Part shown: positions 35,745 to 46,443 of the stretch, one piece after another
Layout: the number at the start of each line of letters is the position of its first letter
How positions within the stretch are numbered: position 1 is the first letter of the stretch
Origin: Neobacillus pocheonensis
Lineage (GTDB): Bacteria; Bacillota; Bacilli; Bacillales; Cytobacillaceae
Direction: 5' to 3'
NCBI GenBank assembly: GCA_023702235.1
Contig: JAMQCR010000002.1
Coordinates: forward strand, 1,364,501-1,428,500
DNA: 64,000 nt
Translations under genes and position numbers: made by a program
Notes under the pieces: generated by a model
Told to the model about the DNA's origin: nothing
Database searches by the model: none
What the model saw: the letters and a program-made list of their open reading frames with translations, nothing else

Positions 35745-35996
35745 ATGGGAATGAAAGTAAACCCTGAGTATACCTCCCATAATCCAGGAGATGTTGTCTA
35801 CGTCTTTTATCGTAATCCACATACACAGGACATTGCAAATGTTCAGGAAGCGGCTGTTGTGAATAATCCGGATAATCCTGGTGAATTGGCTATATTTCTA
35901 TATGAAACCTATTATCCTCTAACAAACGAAATGGCTGTTTACTCAAGTGAGGCTGATGCGATCTTGGTGTATGAACGGTATTTTGGATATGAATAG
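35745..35996 (+). CDS. splA: transcriptional regulator SplA
   Basis: 83 residues: HNPGDVVYVFYRNPHTQDIA, VQEAAVVNNPDNPGELAIFL, YETYYPLTNEMAVY. This is the short SplA regulator (TRAP-like) that represses splB in the forespore. AAAGG lies 7 nt before ATG 35745; ATG 35751 is the alternative. splB follows after 15 bases, the standard operon order. Confidence 0.93.
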   Translation: MGMKVNPEYTSHNPGDVVYVFYRNPHTQDIANVQEAAVVNNPDNPGELAIFLYETYYPLTNEMAVYSSEADAILVYERYFGYE

Positions 35997-36011
35997 AATG
36001 GGGATTGTCAC

Positions 36012-37040
36012 ATGAACAAACCATTTATGCCGCAGCTCGTTTACTTCGAACCAGATGCATTGGAATATCCTCTTGGGCAGGAATTAAAGGGAAAATTTGA
36101 AAAAATGGATGTGGAAATTCGTTATACTACTTCACATAATCAAGTCAGAAACCTTCCTGGTGATACTGATTTTCAAAGATATAGGATTGCAAAATCAACA
36201 CTAGTAGTCGGTATAAGAAAAACACTTAAGTTTGATACGTCGAAGCCATCTGCGGAATATGCCATCCCGTTTGCGACGGGCTGCATGGGGCATTGCCATT
36301 ATTGTTATTTGCAAACGACGATGGGTTCGAAGCCTTATATTCGTACATACGTAAATGTGGAGGATATTTTAGATGCTGCTGATCGGTATATGGAAGAACG
36401 AGCGCCCGAAATTACAAGATTTGAAGCATCTTGTACATCTGATATTGTCGGACTCGATCATCTGACACATACGTTAAAGCGGGCTATTGAGCATTTTGGG
36501 AATTCGGAGTTTGGCAAGCTGCGTTTTGTCACAAAATTTCATTATGTCGATCACTTACTTGATGCTGAACATAAAGGAAAAACGAGATTTCGCTTTAGTG
36601 TAAACGCGGATTATGTGATAAAAAATTTTGAGCCTGGGACCTCTCCGTTAGCAAAACGGATCGAGGCAGCGGGAAAAGTGGCAAGAGCTGGCTATCCATT
36701 AGGGTTCATTGTGGCACCAATCTATCTTCATGAAGGCTGGGAGGAAGGCTATTATCATTTGTTTAAACGACTTGACGCAGAATTACCAATGGATGCAAGG
36801 GACGATATCACATTTGAATTTATTCAACACCGGTTCACGAAGCCGGCTAAACGAGTGATTGGAAAAAATTACCCGATGACAAAATTAGAATTAGATGAGT
36901 CTTCCAGAAGGTATAAATGGGGGAAATACGGCATCGGTAAATATATTTATCAAAAAGAGGAAGAAGAGGATATAAAAAGTCATCTTTATTCCTACATGGA
37001 AAAGTTTTTCCCAAATGCTAAATTGGAATACTTTACCTAA
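36012..37040 (+). CDS. splB: spore photoproduct lyase SplB
   Basis: 342 residues, full length. Radical SAM motif CMGHCHYC (CxxxCxxC; Cys at about residues 91, 95, 98) followed by YLQTTMGSKPYIRTYVN, and the conserved ASCTSDIVG and RFRFSVNADYV segments. The enzyme reverses the 5-thyminyl-5,6-dihydrothymine lesion in germinating spores using S-adenosylmethionine. The conserved substrate-side cysteine lies in ASCTSD. Second gene of the splAB operon, with a terminator right after. Confidence 0.96.
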   Translation: MNKPFMPQLVYFEPDALEYPLGQELKGKFEKMDVEIRYTTSHNQVRNLPGDTDFQRYRIAKSTLVVGIRKTLKFDTSKPSAEYAIPFATGCMGHCHYCYLQTTMGSKPYIRTYVNVEDILDAADRYMEERAPEITRFEASCTSDIVGLDHLTHTLKRAIEHFGNSEFGKLRFVTKFHYVDHLLDAEHKGKTRFRFSVNADYVIKNFEPGTSPLAKRIEAAGKVARAGYPLGFIVAPIYLHEGWEEGYYHLFKRLDAELPMDARDDITFEFIQHRFTKPAKRVIGKNYPMTKLELDESSRRYKWGKYGIGKYIYQKEEEEDIKSHLYSYMEKFFPNAKLEYFT

Positions 37041-37061
37041 AAGATCAAAATAACTTCTGTT

Positions 37062-37104
37062 AAAACACACGATATTTCATTTTGAAAAATTGTGTGTTTT
37101 TTTC
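37062..37104 (+). terminator. terminator of splAB
   Basis: AAAACACAC, 21-base loop, GTGTGTTTT and further T. Confidence 0.8.
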
Positions 37105-37225
37105 TTTCCGGAGCTCTTTTAAAGTAACTAGTATATAATTTCTCGTGTTGAAGCTTATATTAAGGGCTTTTTTTAATGTTGAAATTTAGCGGAATGTTTG
37201 CGGTATCCTAATTTATTTAGCTGAT

Positions 37226-37579
37226 TTATTGGATGAAATTGATTAGCGGATTAATCGACTTCCTAAAAGATTCCCTATAAGAAAAATTGGTACCATTAAT
37301 GCTGATGGGAATACTTTCGAATAGTAAATGTCTGTCTATAAGACTCAATTCAAACAAGTGGTAATAAGTAAGAAGAGAATAAGGAATTACCATAAATATC
37401 CCCGTTATGACATCAGTCGTATAACCCCGGAAAATGATAGTTTGACCAATATGAGAAAAGACCTGTAGCAAAAATACATTTAATGCAGCTGTATATAGAA
37501 GAAAGTTTTCTCCGGTTGGAAGAAGATAGGCGGTTATAAATGTGATAAATGAAATAATAAGCAAAATCCATGCAATCAT
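37226..37579 (-). pseudogene. HXXEE-domain membrane protein, 5'-truncated
   Basis: 117 residues with FSHIGQTIIFRGYTTDVITG and MVIPYSLLTYYHLFELSL, the C-terminal signature of HXXEE-domain membrane proteins, and three hydrophobic segments. The family's eponymous N-terminal His and Glu-Glu residues are missing, so the gene seems to have lost its start. The flanking 37580-37945 stretch shows nothing recognisable. Confidence 0.55.
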
Positions 37580-37945
37580 AATAGAATGTTGGGCGGATTT
37601 CGCACCAATTTTTTTAACGACTAACGTAAGTTAGGCGAGAAAGGTTTTTGGAAACTGTTTGAATGTAGCAAAATTCATGTAATGTCTCTAGCATCTTTTG
37701 CCTACTGTTTATTAGATAATTGATTTTCCACAAAGTAATAGACTTCTATAAATTATTCGAACGATAATAAAAACTAAATTAAGCTAAAAAAAAAATGATT
37801 TTCACCCCATTATGCATGTCTAACTAATACTTATTTTTATGCTCTGAAACGAATTTCATTAGTATATTAGTGAAATACTAAAATAAATTTCAAAATAATT
37901 TTGTGGAGTAGACACTAATTAAGTCTGTGTATAGAAGGTGATATT

Positions 37946-38233
37946 GTGAAGATTTTCTTAGTTCTAACAAGTATTGTACTTCCTATAATTATGTTCTTTT
38001 TACAAAAATTCCAGGTGAAATTCCGTATTATTTTTAATTTAGGTGCCGTTGTATCAGCAATTATATTTGGAGATATTGCCTCTATGTCTGTTTATAAAAT
38101 CATTAAAGATAATACTGTATTTATGACCAATATCCATTCCATCTTTCTAAATCCATTATTCTTATCAACTGGGGGTTATTTAGGGATATATTTCATTTAT
38201 CGACTGATAATAATTACCGTAGATGAATTATAA
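37946..38233 (+). CDS. small membrane protein, hypothetical
   Basis: 95 residues from GTG 37946 (GAAGGTGA upstream) with three hydrophobic segments (FLVLTSIVLPIIMFFL, IIFNLGAVVSAIIFGDIA, GGYLGIYFIYRLIIIT). No family recognised. Confidence 0.5.
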   Translation: MKIFLVLTSIVLPIIMFFLQKFQVKFRIIFNLGAVVSAIIFGDIASMSVYKIIKDNTVFMTNIHSIFLNPLFLSTGGYLGIYFIYRLIIITVDEL

Positions 38234-38371
38234 ATGTCGTGTTTTTCCTTGTAATTGTTGAACGGAAAATATTTTTTAAGCTTTTTGAACACACATTCCT
38301 TCGTTTGGTATTAAACCGACTATTAAATACAAAAGATAAGGTTGAATCTTAGCTGTTGAACGGAAGGAGGT

Positions 38372-38412
38372 GCATGCTGTTTTTCTAGCCATAAATGAAA
38401 ACAGCATGCTTT
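38372..38412. terminator. hairpin upstream of IS3 copy 2
   Basis: GCATGCTGTTTT, 13-base loop, GAAAACAGCATGC: a 12-bp stem between the small membrane gene and the IS3 element. Confidence 0.6.
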
Positions 38413-38507
38413 ATCTACTGCATTGGTATTATCCCCTACAGGTAGACATTAAAAAAAGAGGACATGATATGATGTTCTTAATAGTCTTCCTGGGAGGGGA
38501 TTTTTCT

Positions 38508-38810
38508 ATGGCAAAAAAAGGACAAACCTTTACATTATATACTGAAGAATTAAAACGTGAAGTAGTTCGTTTGAAGTTGGAGGAGGGCTGGTCCTATCGT
38601 CAACTTCGTGAACGATTCGGGATAAACAGTGATGCACAAATTGCTGAGTGGGTAAAGAAAGTAAAAAATAATGAGTCGTTTGAGGATAATCGTGGACAGT
38701 GGAATAAAAAGCATTTTAACAGCTTAGAAGAAGAGAATGCTTATTTGAAAGCGCAAGTGGAATATCTAAAAAAGCGCAATCCAAATCTACACGGGAAGGA
38801 GTGGTCTTAA
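38508..38810 (+). CDS. IS3-family transposase OrfA
   Basis: 100 residues from ATG 38508 (GGGAGGGG upstream): HTH_Tnp_1 domain YTEELKREVVRLKLEEGWSY, RQLRERFGINSDAQIAEWV, then the coiled coil SLEEENAYLKAQVEYLKKRN. It overlaps OrfB by 10 bases as expected for programmed frameshifting. Confidence 0.85.
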   Translation: MAKKGQTFTLYTEELKREVVRLKLEEGWSYRQLRERFGINSDAQIAEWVKKVKNNESFEDNRGQWNKKHFNSLEEENAYLKAQVEYLKKRNPNLHGKEWS

Positions 38811-39665
38811 AATCTAAAAGGTTTCAAATTATTGATGAATTAAGGAGAAATCATCCACTTGCGTGGCTTCTCAAAATTGGCGAAGTTTCAAAAGCTGGGT
38901 ACTATAAATGGCGCGGTAGTCGTTCAAAAATGTCTATACGTATGGAAGAGGATGTAACGATTAAAGGGCATATATTAGCAATTCATAAGCTACACCCTTA
39001 CTATGGTTATAAGCGAATGACGAGGGCTTTATCCAGAGAAGGAATTGTGGTAAATCATAAGCGTGTACGTCGTTTAATGAGGGAATTAGGAATAAAATCA
39101 GTAATACGTAAGAAAAGACCTTTCTACGGACGTAGAGGCTCGGTTGTATTTCCTAATGTCCTAAACAGAGAATGTTACGCAGAGAATCGGTTTGAAAAGC
39201 TCGTAACTGACATTACATATGTACGAGTTGGAGACAATTTTGCCTATCTATCAGCCGTTTTAGATTTATATAACAATGAGATTGTCGCTTGGAAAATATC
39301 TGAAAGAAACGACCTTGAATTAGTGTTAGACACTTTGAAGCAATTAAAAGGAAAACCATTTACTGAAAAAGCGCTCATTCACTCAGATCAAGGATTCAAT
39401 ATACAACCAAGGCTTATGAGAAACAAGTAAAAGAGCTTAAAATACAAGGAAGTCATTCCAGAAAAGGAAATTGCCATGATAATGCCTGTATTGAATGTTT
39501 CTTCTCTCATCTAAAGACCGAGAAGTTGTATTTAGTTCGTCCTAAAACGATAGATCAAGCGTTTCTGGCTATTAAGGAATATATTCAATTTTACAATAAA
39601 GATCGATTTCAAGAAAAATTTAACAGCCTTTCCCCATTGAATACCGAGAAAAGGCCGCAGCTTAG
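38801..39665 (+). pseudogene. IS3-family transposase OrfB, two frameshifts
   Basis: HTH_21 part (ILAIHKLHPYYGYKRMTRAL) and integrase core with Asp in VTDITYVRVG and Asp in IHSDQGF. One base is lost at about 39395, after which the frame reads TTKAYEKQVKELKIQGSHSR and the third acidic residue appears in NACIECFFSHLKTEKLY. A second slip near 39635 precedes the usual EYREKAA ending. Confidence 0.85.
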
Positions 39666-39779
39666 TATACTCTTTTTTTCATTGTCTACTTGACAGGGTT
39701 ATGTGCACATCGCACTAAATCAATAACATTTTTTAAGTGATTTACATATTCCATTGGATTGCATTCAAGTAGTTTAGCA

Positions 39780-40012
39780 CCAGCCGCCATCATCACATTC
39801 TGTGTATTTGGCATCTGGGTGATCAGTAACCGTGACATGCTGATATATTTTTTGCTGATCTGCTTCAAAATGATGTTATAATTCATATTGAATATTATTA
39901 GGAAGCTTTATTTTTCCAATATAGGTATCCTCTAAAAATAACTCCATTTCTCCATTTCTAATTTTACCGGTTACACGGTCTGTCACTCAATCTTTTGTTC
40001 TTTTACCGCCAT
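39780..40012 (-). pseudogene. degenerate conserved hypothetical gene
   Basis: From ATG 40012 (AGAGGGTGG upstream) the strand reads MAVKEQKI, then in a shifted frame VTDRVTGKIRNGEMELFLED, TYIGKIKLPNNIQYEL, a stop, HHFEADQQKIYQHVTVTDHP and TECDDGGWC before another stop. Two or three lesions interrupt an otherwise clearly coding sequence. Family not recognised. Confidence 0.5.
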
Positions 40013-40128
40013 CTTTTTTCCACCCTCTTAATTCATTTAAGTTTAGATTCCCCCACTATAGAAAAAGGAATTGTGGAAATTAAATGAAGCACCCCTAATG
40101 TGTTAGAGTTTCGATGAAAATTAAATTA

Positions 40129-41174
40129 TTATTTTATATCTGCCTTGGGCTTTTTTACCCTAAGATAGCGTTTATCATTCATAAATAAACTCCAAAAGTA
40201 TACAAAACCTGGAAATAATATTGCAAAGCCTACAATGTATGTAATGAATACTGCTCTAAAAGAATTTGGATCCGTAAAAGCAGAATGAATGGTTACATCT
40301 GGATAGATTATGTATGGCAAATGAGCACGTCCATAAACATAGCTTGCAGTCATATATTGTAGTGTAACTGCAATAACAGAAAGACGCGGCATCCCTCTGT
40401 ATCCTGGTTTAAAGGAAGGAAGAATTAAACCAAGACCCCCAACAAGAAAAAGGAATAATGATAAAAACAAAATGGGCGAGTTTTGCATCATTTTATCAAA
40501 GAGCCAGTCGGTTTCATTTTTTAATGTAAGCAAGATTAGAAATGCGGTTATCAGAGAAATAGGTCCCATAATAAGAGCATCGCGACGATAAGTATCATAT
40601 GCTTCTTTTTCATTTGAAGCCTTCGAATAATCGGCAATAAAAGAGATGAAAGAAAAAGCGTGCTTGAAATCGCAAACGCAAAAAAGGCATACTCATTCAT
40701 GCTTGAAAATAGTTTGGCCAAATTCAGCTGTTGGCTGCCATTTGAAAAATCAACAAAATTTCCATGTGTGATTGGTAGAACGCTTATAAGTAGGCCCGGA
40801 ATTAAAATTCCGCATATCCCGGAAACATACGTAAGTGGTTTTTTATACTCTTCGGCAATATGAGAAAATACCAGGAAAGCACTTCTGACTGTCAAAAGGA
40901 GCAGGATAATGCTTCCCGGAATCAGCAACACAGTGCCAAGAGTATAGGCTGCTTTGGGGAATAAGCTATAAATAGCTACAACCAAGGCTACGATAAATGT
41001 ATTTGTTACTTCCCAGGTAGGGGAAAGATACCGGTTGGCAATATTCGTCGCTTTTGTTTTTGTTTTATTGATGTAGAGCATAGACCAAAATCCAGCACCA
41101 AAGTCCATTGTAGCCATGATGGAATAAATAAACACAAAACCCCATAATATCGTTATCGCCAGGTAAACATCCAT
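40129..41174 (-). pseudogene. cydB: cytochrome bd oxidase subunit II, frameshifted
   Basis: The N-terminal half (ITILWGFVFIYSIMATMDFG, SPTWEVTNTFIVALVVAIYS) and C-terminal half (MGPISLITAFLILLTLKNET, YVYGRAHLPYIIYPDVTIHS) are in different frames, joining near 40600 (ADYSKASNEKEAYDTYRRDA). Multi-span membrane subunit of a quinol oxidase resembling YthB/CydB. It follows cydA by 13 bases. At least one frame lesion. Confidence 0.85.
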
Positions 41175-41187
41175 CTATTTGCCCTCC

Positions 41188-42546
41188 TTAGGAATTGGAA
41201 CCTGTGAGTGATACATTTTTTTGCTCTGTACGATTGATATCTTCAAGGACTGGATTCTTTTTAAAATAATATAAAAGAACCAAGATAGCGGAGACCGCCA
41301 AAACCATATAAATGGCAACAAACAAAGTGAACAGAAGTCCGAGGTTTCCGGCCGTTGTTACGGAGTCAGCTGTTGAAAGCTTATGATAAATCGTCCAGGG
41401 CTGTCTTCCGGTACAGGCGAAAATCCAGCCAAATTCGATGCCCAAAATGGCAAGTGGCCGCAGGCAACATAGATCCATAACAACCAATTAGGGAAGCGTT
41501 CTTTTTTTAATATTTTGTTCCAAAAAAATCCGACCACGGCAATTAAAAGTAATAATATGCCAATCCCCACCATTGCATTAAAGAGGGTATGGATAAATAA
41601 GGGCGGCCAATATTTTTGAGGAAAATCATTCAGACCTTTCACAACCGTATCAAAACGATTTCCAGCCAGAAAACTTAGCCCCCATGGCACTTCGATTCCA
41701 AATTTTACAGATTCCGTTTTTGAGTCCGTGTAGCCTCCTATCGTTAGAGGTGCATATGATTGGGTCTTAAACAGCCCTTCCGCTCCCGCTAACTTTTCAG
41801 GTTGATACTTATACAGGGATTGGGCAGTTTCATGCCCGCTTAAAGCGGTAAATAGGGAGAAAAGCCCGCCTACTATGAGACTGACCATCAGTGCTTTTTG
41901 ATGGAACTTGTATACTCTCGTTCCGTATTGCTTTTCAGCATCTTAAACGCCGCCACCATAGCGACAATGAAACCTCCAACAATATAAGCTGAGACCGCGA
42001 CATGCAAGGCGTTAATGCCAAAGCTGGGATTGAAAAATGCAGCCCATGGATCAACGTTGACGATTTTCCCATTTTTAATGTCAAATCCGGCGGAGTCCCT
42101 TCAAACGCATGCACATTTGTAATTAAAACTGCTGATGCTAAACCACCTAAGGCCACGAAAAAAAGGCTTACATTTCTCATCCATGGTGAAATTCTGTCCG
42201 CTGCGTAAACGTATATAGACATAAACAAAGCCTCTAGAAAAAAAGCATAGATTTCAATTTGGAAAGGCAATGTCATAACAGTTCCAATTACTTTCATAAA
42301 TCCAGGCCATAATAAGGTAATTTGTACACCGGCAATTGTTCCTGTAGGAATACTAACTCCTAATATAATTGCAAATGCCTTTGTCCATCTTTTTGCCATA
42401 ATGGCATAGTCCTTATCGTTTGTTTTTTGATAAAGTAATTCGGCTGTCAGTATCATCATTGGCAAACCTACTCCAATTGTTGCAAAAATGATATGGAAAG
42501 CCATTGTTGTTCCAAATAAGGAGCGTGCGATAATTAAATGATCCAA
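41188..42546 (-). pseudogene. cydA: cytochrome bd oxidase subunit I, three frameshifts
   Basis: MDHLIIARSLFGTTMAFHII at the start (heme-ligand His region), KRWTKAFAIILGVSIPTGTI, FQIEIYAFFLEALFMSIYVY, then frame changes near 42095 (one G lost before TTTGACATTAAAAA), 41920 (two extra bases in GAGTATACAAG) and 41465. Later parts are SGHETAQSLYKYQPEKLAGA and WIFACTGRQPWTIYHKLSTA. Normally the quinol-oxidising subunit. The short Q-loop points to the YthA type. Probably non-functional, unless the base calls are wrong. Confidence 0.87.
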
Positions 42547-42791
42547 GTAATTTCCCCCTTAGATATGGTAAAGAACTTTCTTTGCGAGTTCACTCTATAT
42601 TGTCTTATAATGAAACAAAAAATATGTAATGATTACCACTAATTCCAATAATATTAATTGAGGATAAAAGAGACTTAGTAAATGGGGACCTAATGCACAA
42701 AGTATTACCAAATTGTGGGATATTTAAGCTCTCTAAAAATAAAGTTAATATGCGTTCAGGGGATTCTTGATATTTAAAAGGAGGAGAAAAA

Positions 42792-43763
42792 ATGGAAGAT
42801 AACATTAATCGTGTATTCCCCTCTGCTTGGTATGCGATAGCTTTTTCTACAGAAATTAAAAAGAAGCCAATTCGAAGAAAAGTGATTGGGCGAAATCTAG
42901 TACTGTTTCGAGACAGCCAAGGCAAGGTAAATGCGATTTACGCTTATTGTCCTCATAGAGGAGCAGATTTATCTCTAGGTTGTGTGAAAAATGACACTTT
43001 AATGTGTCATTACCATGGATGGAAGTTTAATGGAGATGGAAAGTGTGTGGAAATTCCCTCTCAGCCGCATAATCCTGTTCCAAAGTTTGCTCATACGGTG
43101 TTCTATCAAGTAAGAGAAGAGGCTGGACTCATCTGGATATATCCTGATCCTAATGTAAAAGAGACTCCTGAATTTCAAGTAATGCCAGATTTAAAAGATA
43201 CTAAGTTCCGTTTAGCACCTTATAAAGCACATTGGAATGCTCACTTTACGAGGGTGGTAGAAAGTGTACTAGACGTAGCACACCTTGTATTCGTGCATAA
43301 AAAGACCATAGGAAAGAATGCAAATGAAGAGATAAAAGAACTTAATTATACACATGAAGGAGATAAAATTATCATTCGCAATGGTGGAGGATTGTTGGAA
43401 TATTCGTTCCCGCAGCAATGGATTCTCAAACCAGTTGAGAGTACTAAAAATGCATTCATCAATTATGTAACCTTTACTCCCATTGATGAGGAGAAAACAA
43501 TGATATTCGGGTATGCTGGACGTACGTTTGGAAGGAATATTCCATTTATGGATGGGATTTTCTCCAAATATAGCCTTAAGGTGTTAGATGAGGATAAATC
43601 TGTCGTAGAAAGTCAGCATCCGAGACCAATCCCTGAAGCACTTCGAATGGAAGCTCATGTCTTTGCAGATGGTCCACAAATTGCATTTCGAAAACGATGG
43701 TTTACTTTTCTATCAGAGGAAGAAGGTAAAATAAAACTTGATGAGCGTGTCAACGTGATTTAA
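42792..43763 (+). CDS. Rieske 2Fe-2S oxygenase, alpha-subunit type (PaO/vanillate-type)
   Basis: 323 residues. N-terminal Rieske motifs CPHRGADLSLGC (CxH) and CHYHGWKFNG (CxxH), then a mononuclear iron site VESVLDVAHLVFVHKKTIG (His residues and acid). Such enzymes hydroxylate or cleave aromatic and porphyrin-type rings with O2 and a reductase. The length and single-subunit form match the vanillate demethylase/pheophorbide a oxygenase group. AGGAGG-like AAAGGAGGAG precedes the ATG. It faces a staygreen-family remnant, hinting at tetrapyrrole breakdown. Substrate inferred only. Confidence 0.9.
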   Translation: MEDNINRVFPSAWYAIAFSTEIKKKPIRRKVIGRNLVLFRDSQGKVNAIYAYCPHRGADLSLGCVKNDTLMCHYHGWKFNGDGKCVEIPSQPHNPVPKFAHTVFYQVREEAGLIWIYPDPNVKETPEFQVMPDLKDTKFRLAPYKAHWNAHFTRVVESVLDVAHLVFVHKKTIGKNANEEIKELNYTHEGDKIIIRNGGGLLEYSFPQQWILKPVESTKNAFINYVTFTPIDEEKTMIFGYAGRTFGRNIPFMDGIFSKYSLKVLDEDKSVVESQHPRPIPEALRMEAHVFADGPQIAFRKRWFTFLSEEEGKIKLDERVNVI

Positions 43764-43867
43764 TACCGTTCTGCAATAATCAAATGGCTCAAACCCTTCC
43801 ATATTTAAGCACCACTCCATTGGTATGGTTCGTATGGATGGGTTATTTATATAAAATAGTAGGTAAT

Positions 43868-44250
43868 TTAATTTATATATTGACGAGGTGTCCCATAGTA
43901 AAGTTCTTGATTGAGCTGTGGAAAAGTGGAATTGAATTGTATAAATATAGGCGAGTTGGATAAATTAGGATGTAATGTGAAAAATTTACGATCAGCATAA
44001 ATTATGGCAGTTAGAGCAAGAGTAGCTTCTCGCTGGAAGATTTGAAACCTCCTTATGGAAGTAGACTCGTCGAATTCTCCTCCACTCACATAAACTTTCC
44101 CTCTAAGCAGATAGTGCCCTTTTAGTGAAATCCATTCTGCTAAAAACTCGTCTCGCAAATTTTTATTAATGACTGAAAGGTTGTAGGAACAACCAATGCT
44201 TAAAAATAATTCTCCAGTTATATCAGAATGTGTCAAGGTATACTTTCGAC
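43868..44250 (-). pseudogene. staygreen (SGR) family protein, 5'-truncated
   Basis: The frame reads RKYTLTHSDITGELFLSIGC, WISLKGHYLLRGKVYVSGGE, FQREATLALTAIIYADRKFF and ends ELYYGTPRQYIN, the pattern of Bacillus staygreen-family proteins, homologues of the plant Mg-dechelatase SGR. The N-terminal 25-30 residues are missing: at about 44250 the sequence switches into a group II intron reverse transcriptase fragment. No start remains, so it is a pseudogene. Convergent with the Rieske oxygenase gene. Confidence 0.75.
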
Positions 44251-44409
44251 CACTTTAGTTGTACCGTTAATCCCAGTTGCCTTCTTATTGGGTAGTTCAA
44301 GATGACATTGAACTAATGCTTCCTTATTTAATAGATGTGCAAGAGATGTAAATTTCATTTTAGGATCAGATTTTGCTAATTCTGCTATCCTTAATAGTTT
44401 TGTTTCCAT
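44250..44409 (-). pseudogene. group II intron reverse transcriptase, N-terminal fragment
   Basis: Begins at ATG 44409: METKLLRIAELAKSDPKMKF, TSLAHLLNKEALVQCHLELP, TGINGTTKV and then crosses into staygreen sequence. It corresponds to the first 55 residues of an LtrA-type protein and resembles the fragment at 1045-1368 (both contain FTSLAHH/L). Confidence 0.8.
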
Positions 44410-44792
44410 TTATTATACCTACCTCTGTGTGTAGTAAATGTGTCCCTAGGAAGGGTGATAACTGGTAGCTAGCCTTTCCTCCATCGGCATTACCCAACTT
44501 CATTGGTACTACGCTGCTATCCGACTCCCTACACGGCATTTGGTTTCCTCACTTTTTATCACTTGTAGACCATACTCTTCTATTAAAACAGGAAAAGACC
44601 GGTAGGGTCTCCCGAGTTGCCGTATCATATCAATGTATAACGTGCCAAGGTCACTGACTCCAGAGAGGTTTTATCCTTCTTGCCTTTAACGAAAGATAAA
44701 ATGTAGCTTTCTGCTGTGCTTAAGGCATCAGCCCTCTCGGTTTACTAACATTATGGAGCTCAATCCCTTCAACCATTTGGCTTTTGGCCGCC

Positions 44793-46443
44793 GTCGGGTA
44801 GAAAATAGACGCGCGCATTCGATTGAATCACGTTTCCTATAGCCCCCCTACGATCCCGGACGGTCGGATTTCCCGAGTCCGGTTCTGACCTTGGACTTCA
44901 TCACATACTCGCCTTCCCAAATAACCGCAGGATTAAATGTTGGTACACATATTCCCCCATCAACTATTGGTTTACTTGTATGCTAGTCTATGAACAAGTA
45001 AACAAAGCTCAGTGTCTTTGAAGTTCCGACTGTCCAAATGCCCAGAGGTCCTTCGCTCCATCACAGGCGTTACCTTGATGGAAGTACAATTTCCTTACAC
45101 TTAAGAAGGCATTACCCTTCCCTCATCGCTACTACGACCTCATGCGCCAGTCCTAAATCATCCTACCATTTTCTATCAGCCTCATATATGGTAGGTCTTC
45201 ATTGATTAGTACCTTCCCAAATTTGAAGTAGGACCTTCCCGTCGTTATCTCTGAAAATCTGTATCCCGGCTGCTCCTACAGTGCTTTTGACCGTTTCTTC
45301 CTGTAAGACATCGGTCTTCCCCCGTTAGACAAAGGTCGACGCTAAGCAAAACATCCCTCGAACAGTTTCTTTGAGGGGCGTAGTATTCGTTAAATCCTTC
45401 TGGCCTCTGTGTTTGCTCGCCACACAGACTGTTCCGACCTTATTCTCTCTGTGTAGAATAGGCCACCGTGACTTTTACTTCCAAGCAGAACGTAGTTTGT
45501 TACCTCCCTACGCATTGGATATGCTAGTCATCCGAATCGGTCAATTGATGACAGGAGACTTTCACTCCATAAGATTCTCAGCCTTGACGGCTGCTCCGTC
45601 GGGTAGAAAACAAGCGCGCGCAATCAATGATTATTGAACCACGTTTCTTGTAGCCCCCCTACGATCCCGGACGGTCGGATTTCCCGAGTCCGGTTCTGAC
45701 CTTGGACTGCATCACATACTCGCCTTCCCAAATAACCGCAGGATTAAATGTTGGTACACATATTCCCCCATCAACTATTGGTTTACTTGTATGCTAGTCT
45801 ATGAACAAATAAACAAAGCTCAGTGTCTTTGAAGTTCTGACTGTCCAAGTGCCCAGAGGTCCTTCGCTCCATCATAGGAGTTACCTTGATGGAAGTGCAA
45901 TTTCCTTACACTTAAGAAGGCATTACCCTTCCCTCATCGCTACTACGACCTCATGCGCCAGTCCTAAATCATCCTACCATTTTCTGTTAGCCTCATATAT
46001 GGTAGGTCTTTATTGGTTAGTACCTTCCCCAATTTGAAGTAGGACCTTCCCGTCGTTATCTCTGAGAATCTTTCCTCAGATGCCAGAACCCGTATCCCGG
46101 CTGCTCTTACGGTGCTTTTGACCGTTTCTTCCCGTAAGACATCGGTCTTCCCCCGTTAGACAAAGGTCGACGCTAAGCAAAACATCCCTCGAACAGTTTC
46201 TTTGAGGGGCGTAGATTTCGGGATTGCAGTATTCGTTTAATCCTTCTGGCTTCTGCGTTTGCTCGCCACACAGACTGTTCCGACCTTATTCTCTCTGTGT
46301 AGAATAGGCCGCCGTGACTTTTACTTCCAAGCAGAACGTAGTTTGTTACCTCCCTACGCATTGGATATGCTAGTCATCCGAATCGGTCAATTGATGACAG
46401 GAGACTTTCACTCCATAAGATTCTCAGCCTTGACGGCTGCTCC
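44793..46443. repeat. tandem duplication of about 0.8 kb inside intron C
   Basis: The block starting GTCGGGTAGAAAA at 44793 recurs at 45598 with over 95 percent identity by eye. Both copies contain GATCCCGGACGGTCGGATTT and end TTGACGGCTGCTCC. The second copy has small insertions (TCTTTCCTCAGATGCCAGAA near 46070 and GTAGATTTCGGGATTGCAG near 46212). Confidence 0.9.

Larger units (their letters stand above)
38433..39700 (+). mobile_element. IS3-family (IS150-like) element, decayed
   Basis: Imperfect terminal inverted repeats: left CCCCTACAGGTAGACATTAA (38433), right end reverse complement CCCTGTCAAGTAGACAATGA, both followed by AAAAAAGAG. About 1.27 kb with OrfA and a broken OrfB. No target duplication was identified. 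Confidence 0.8.
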
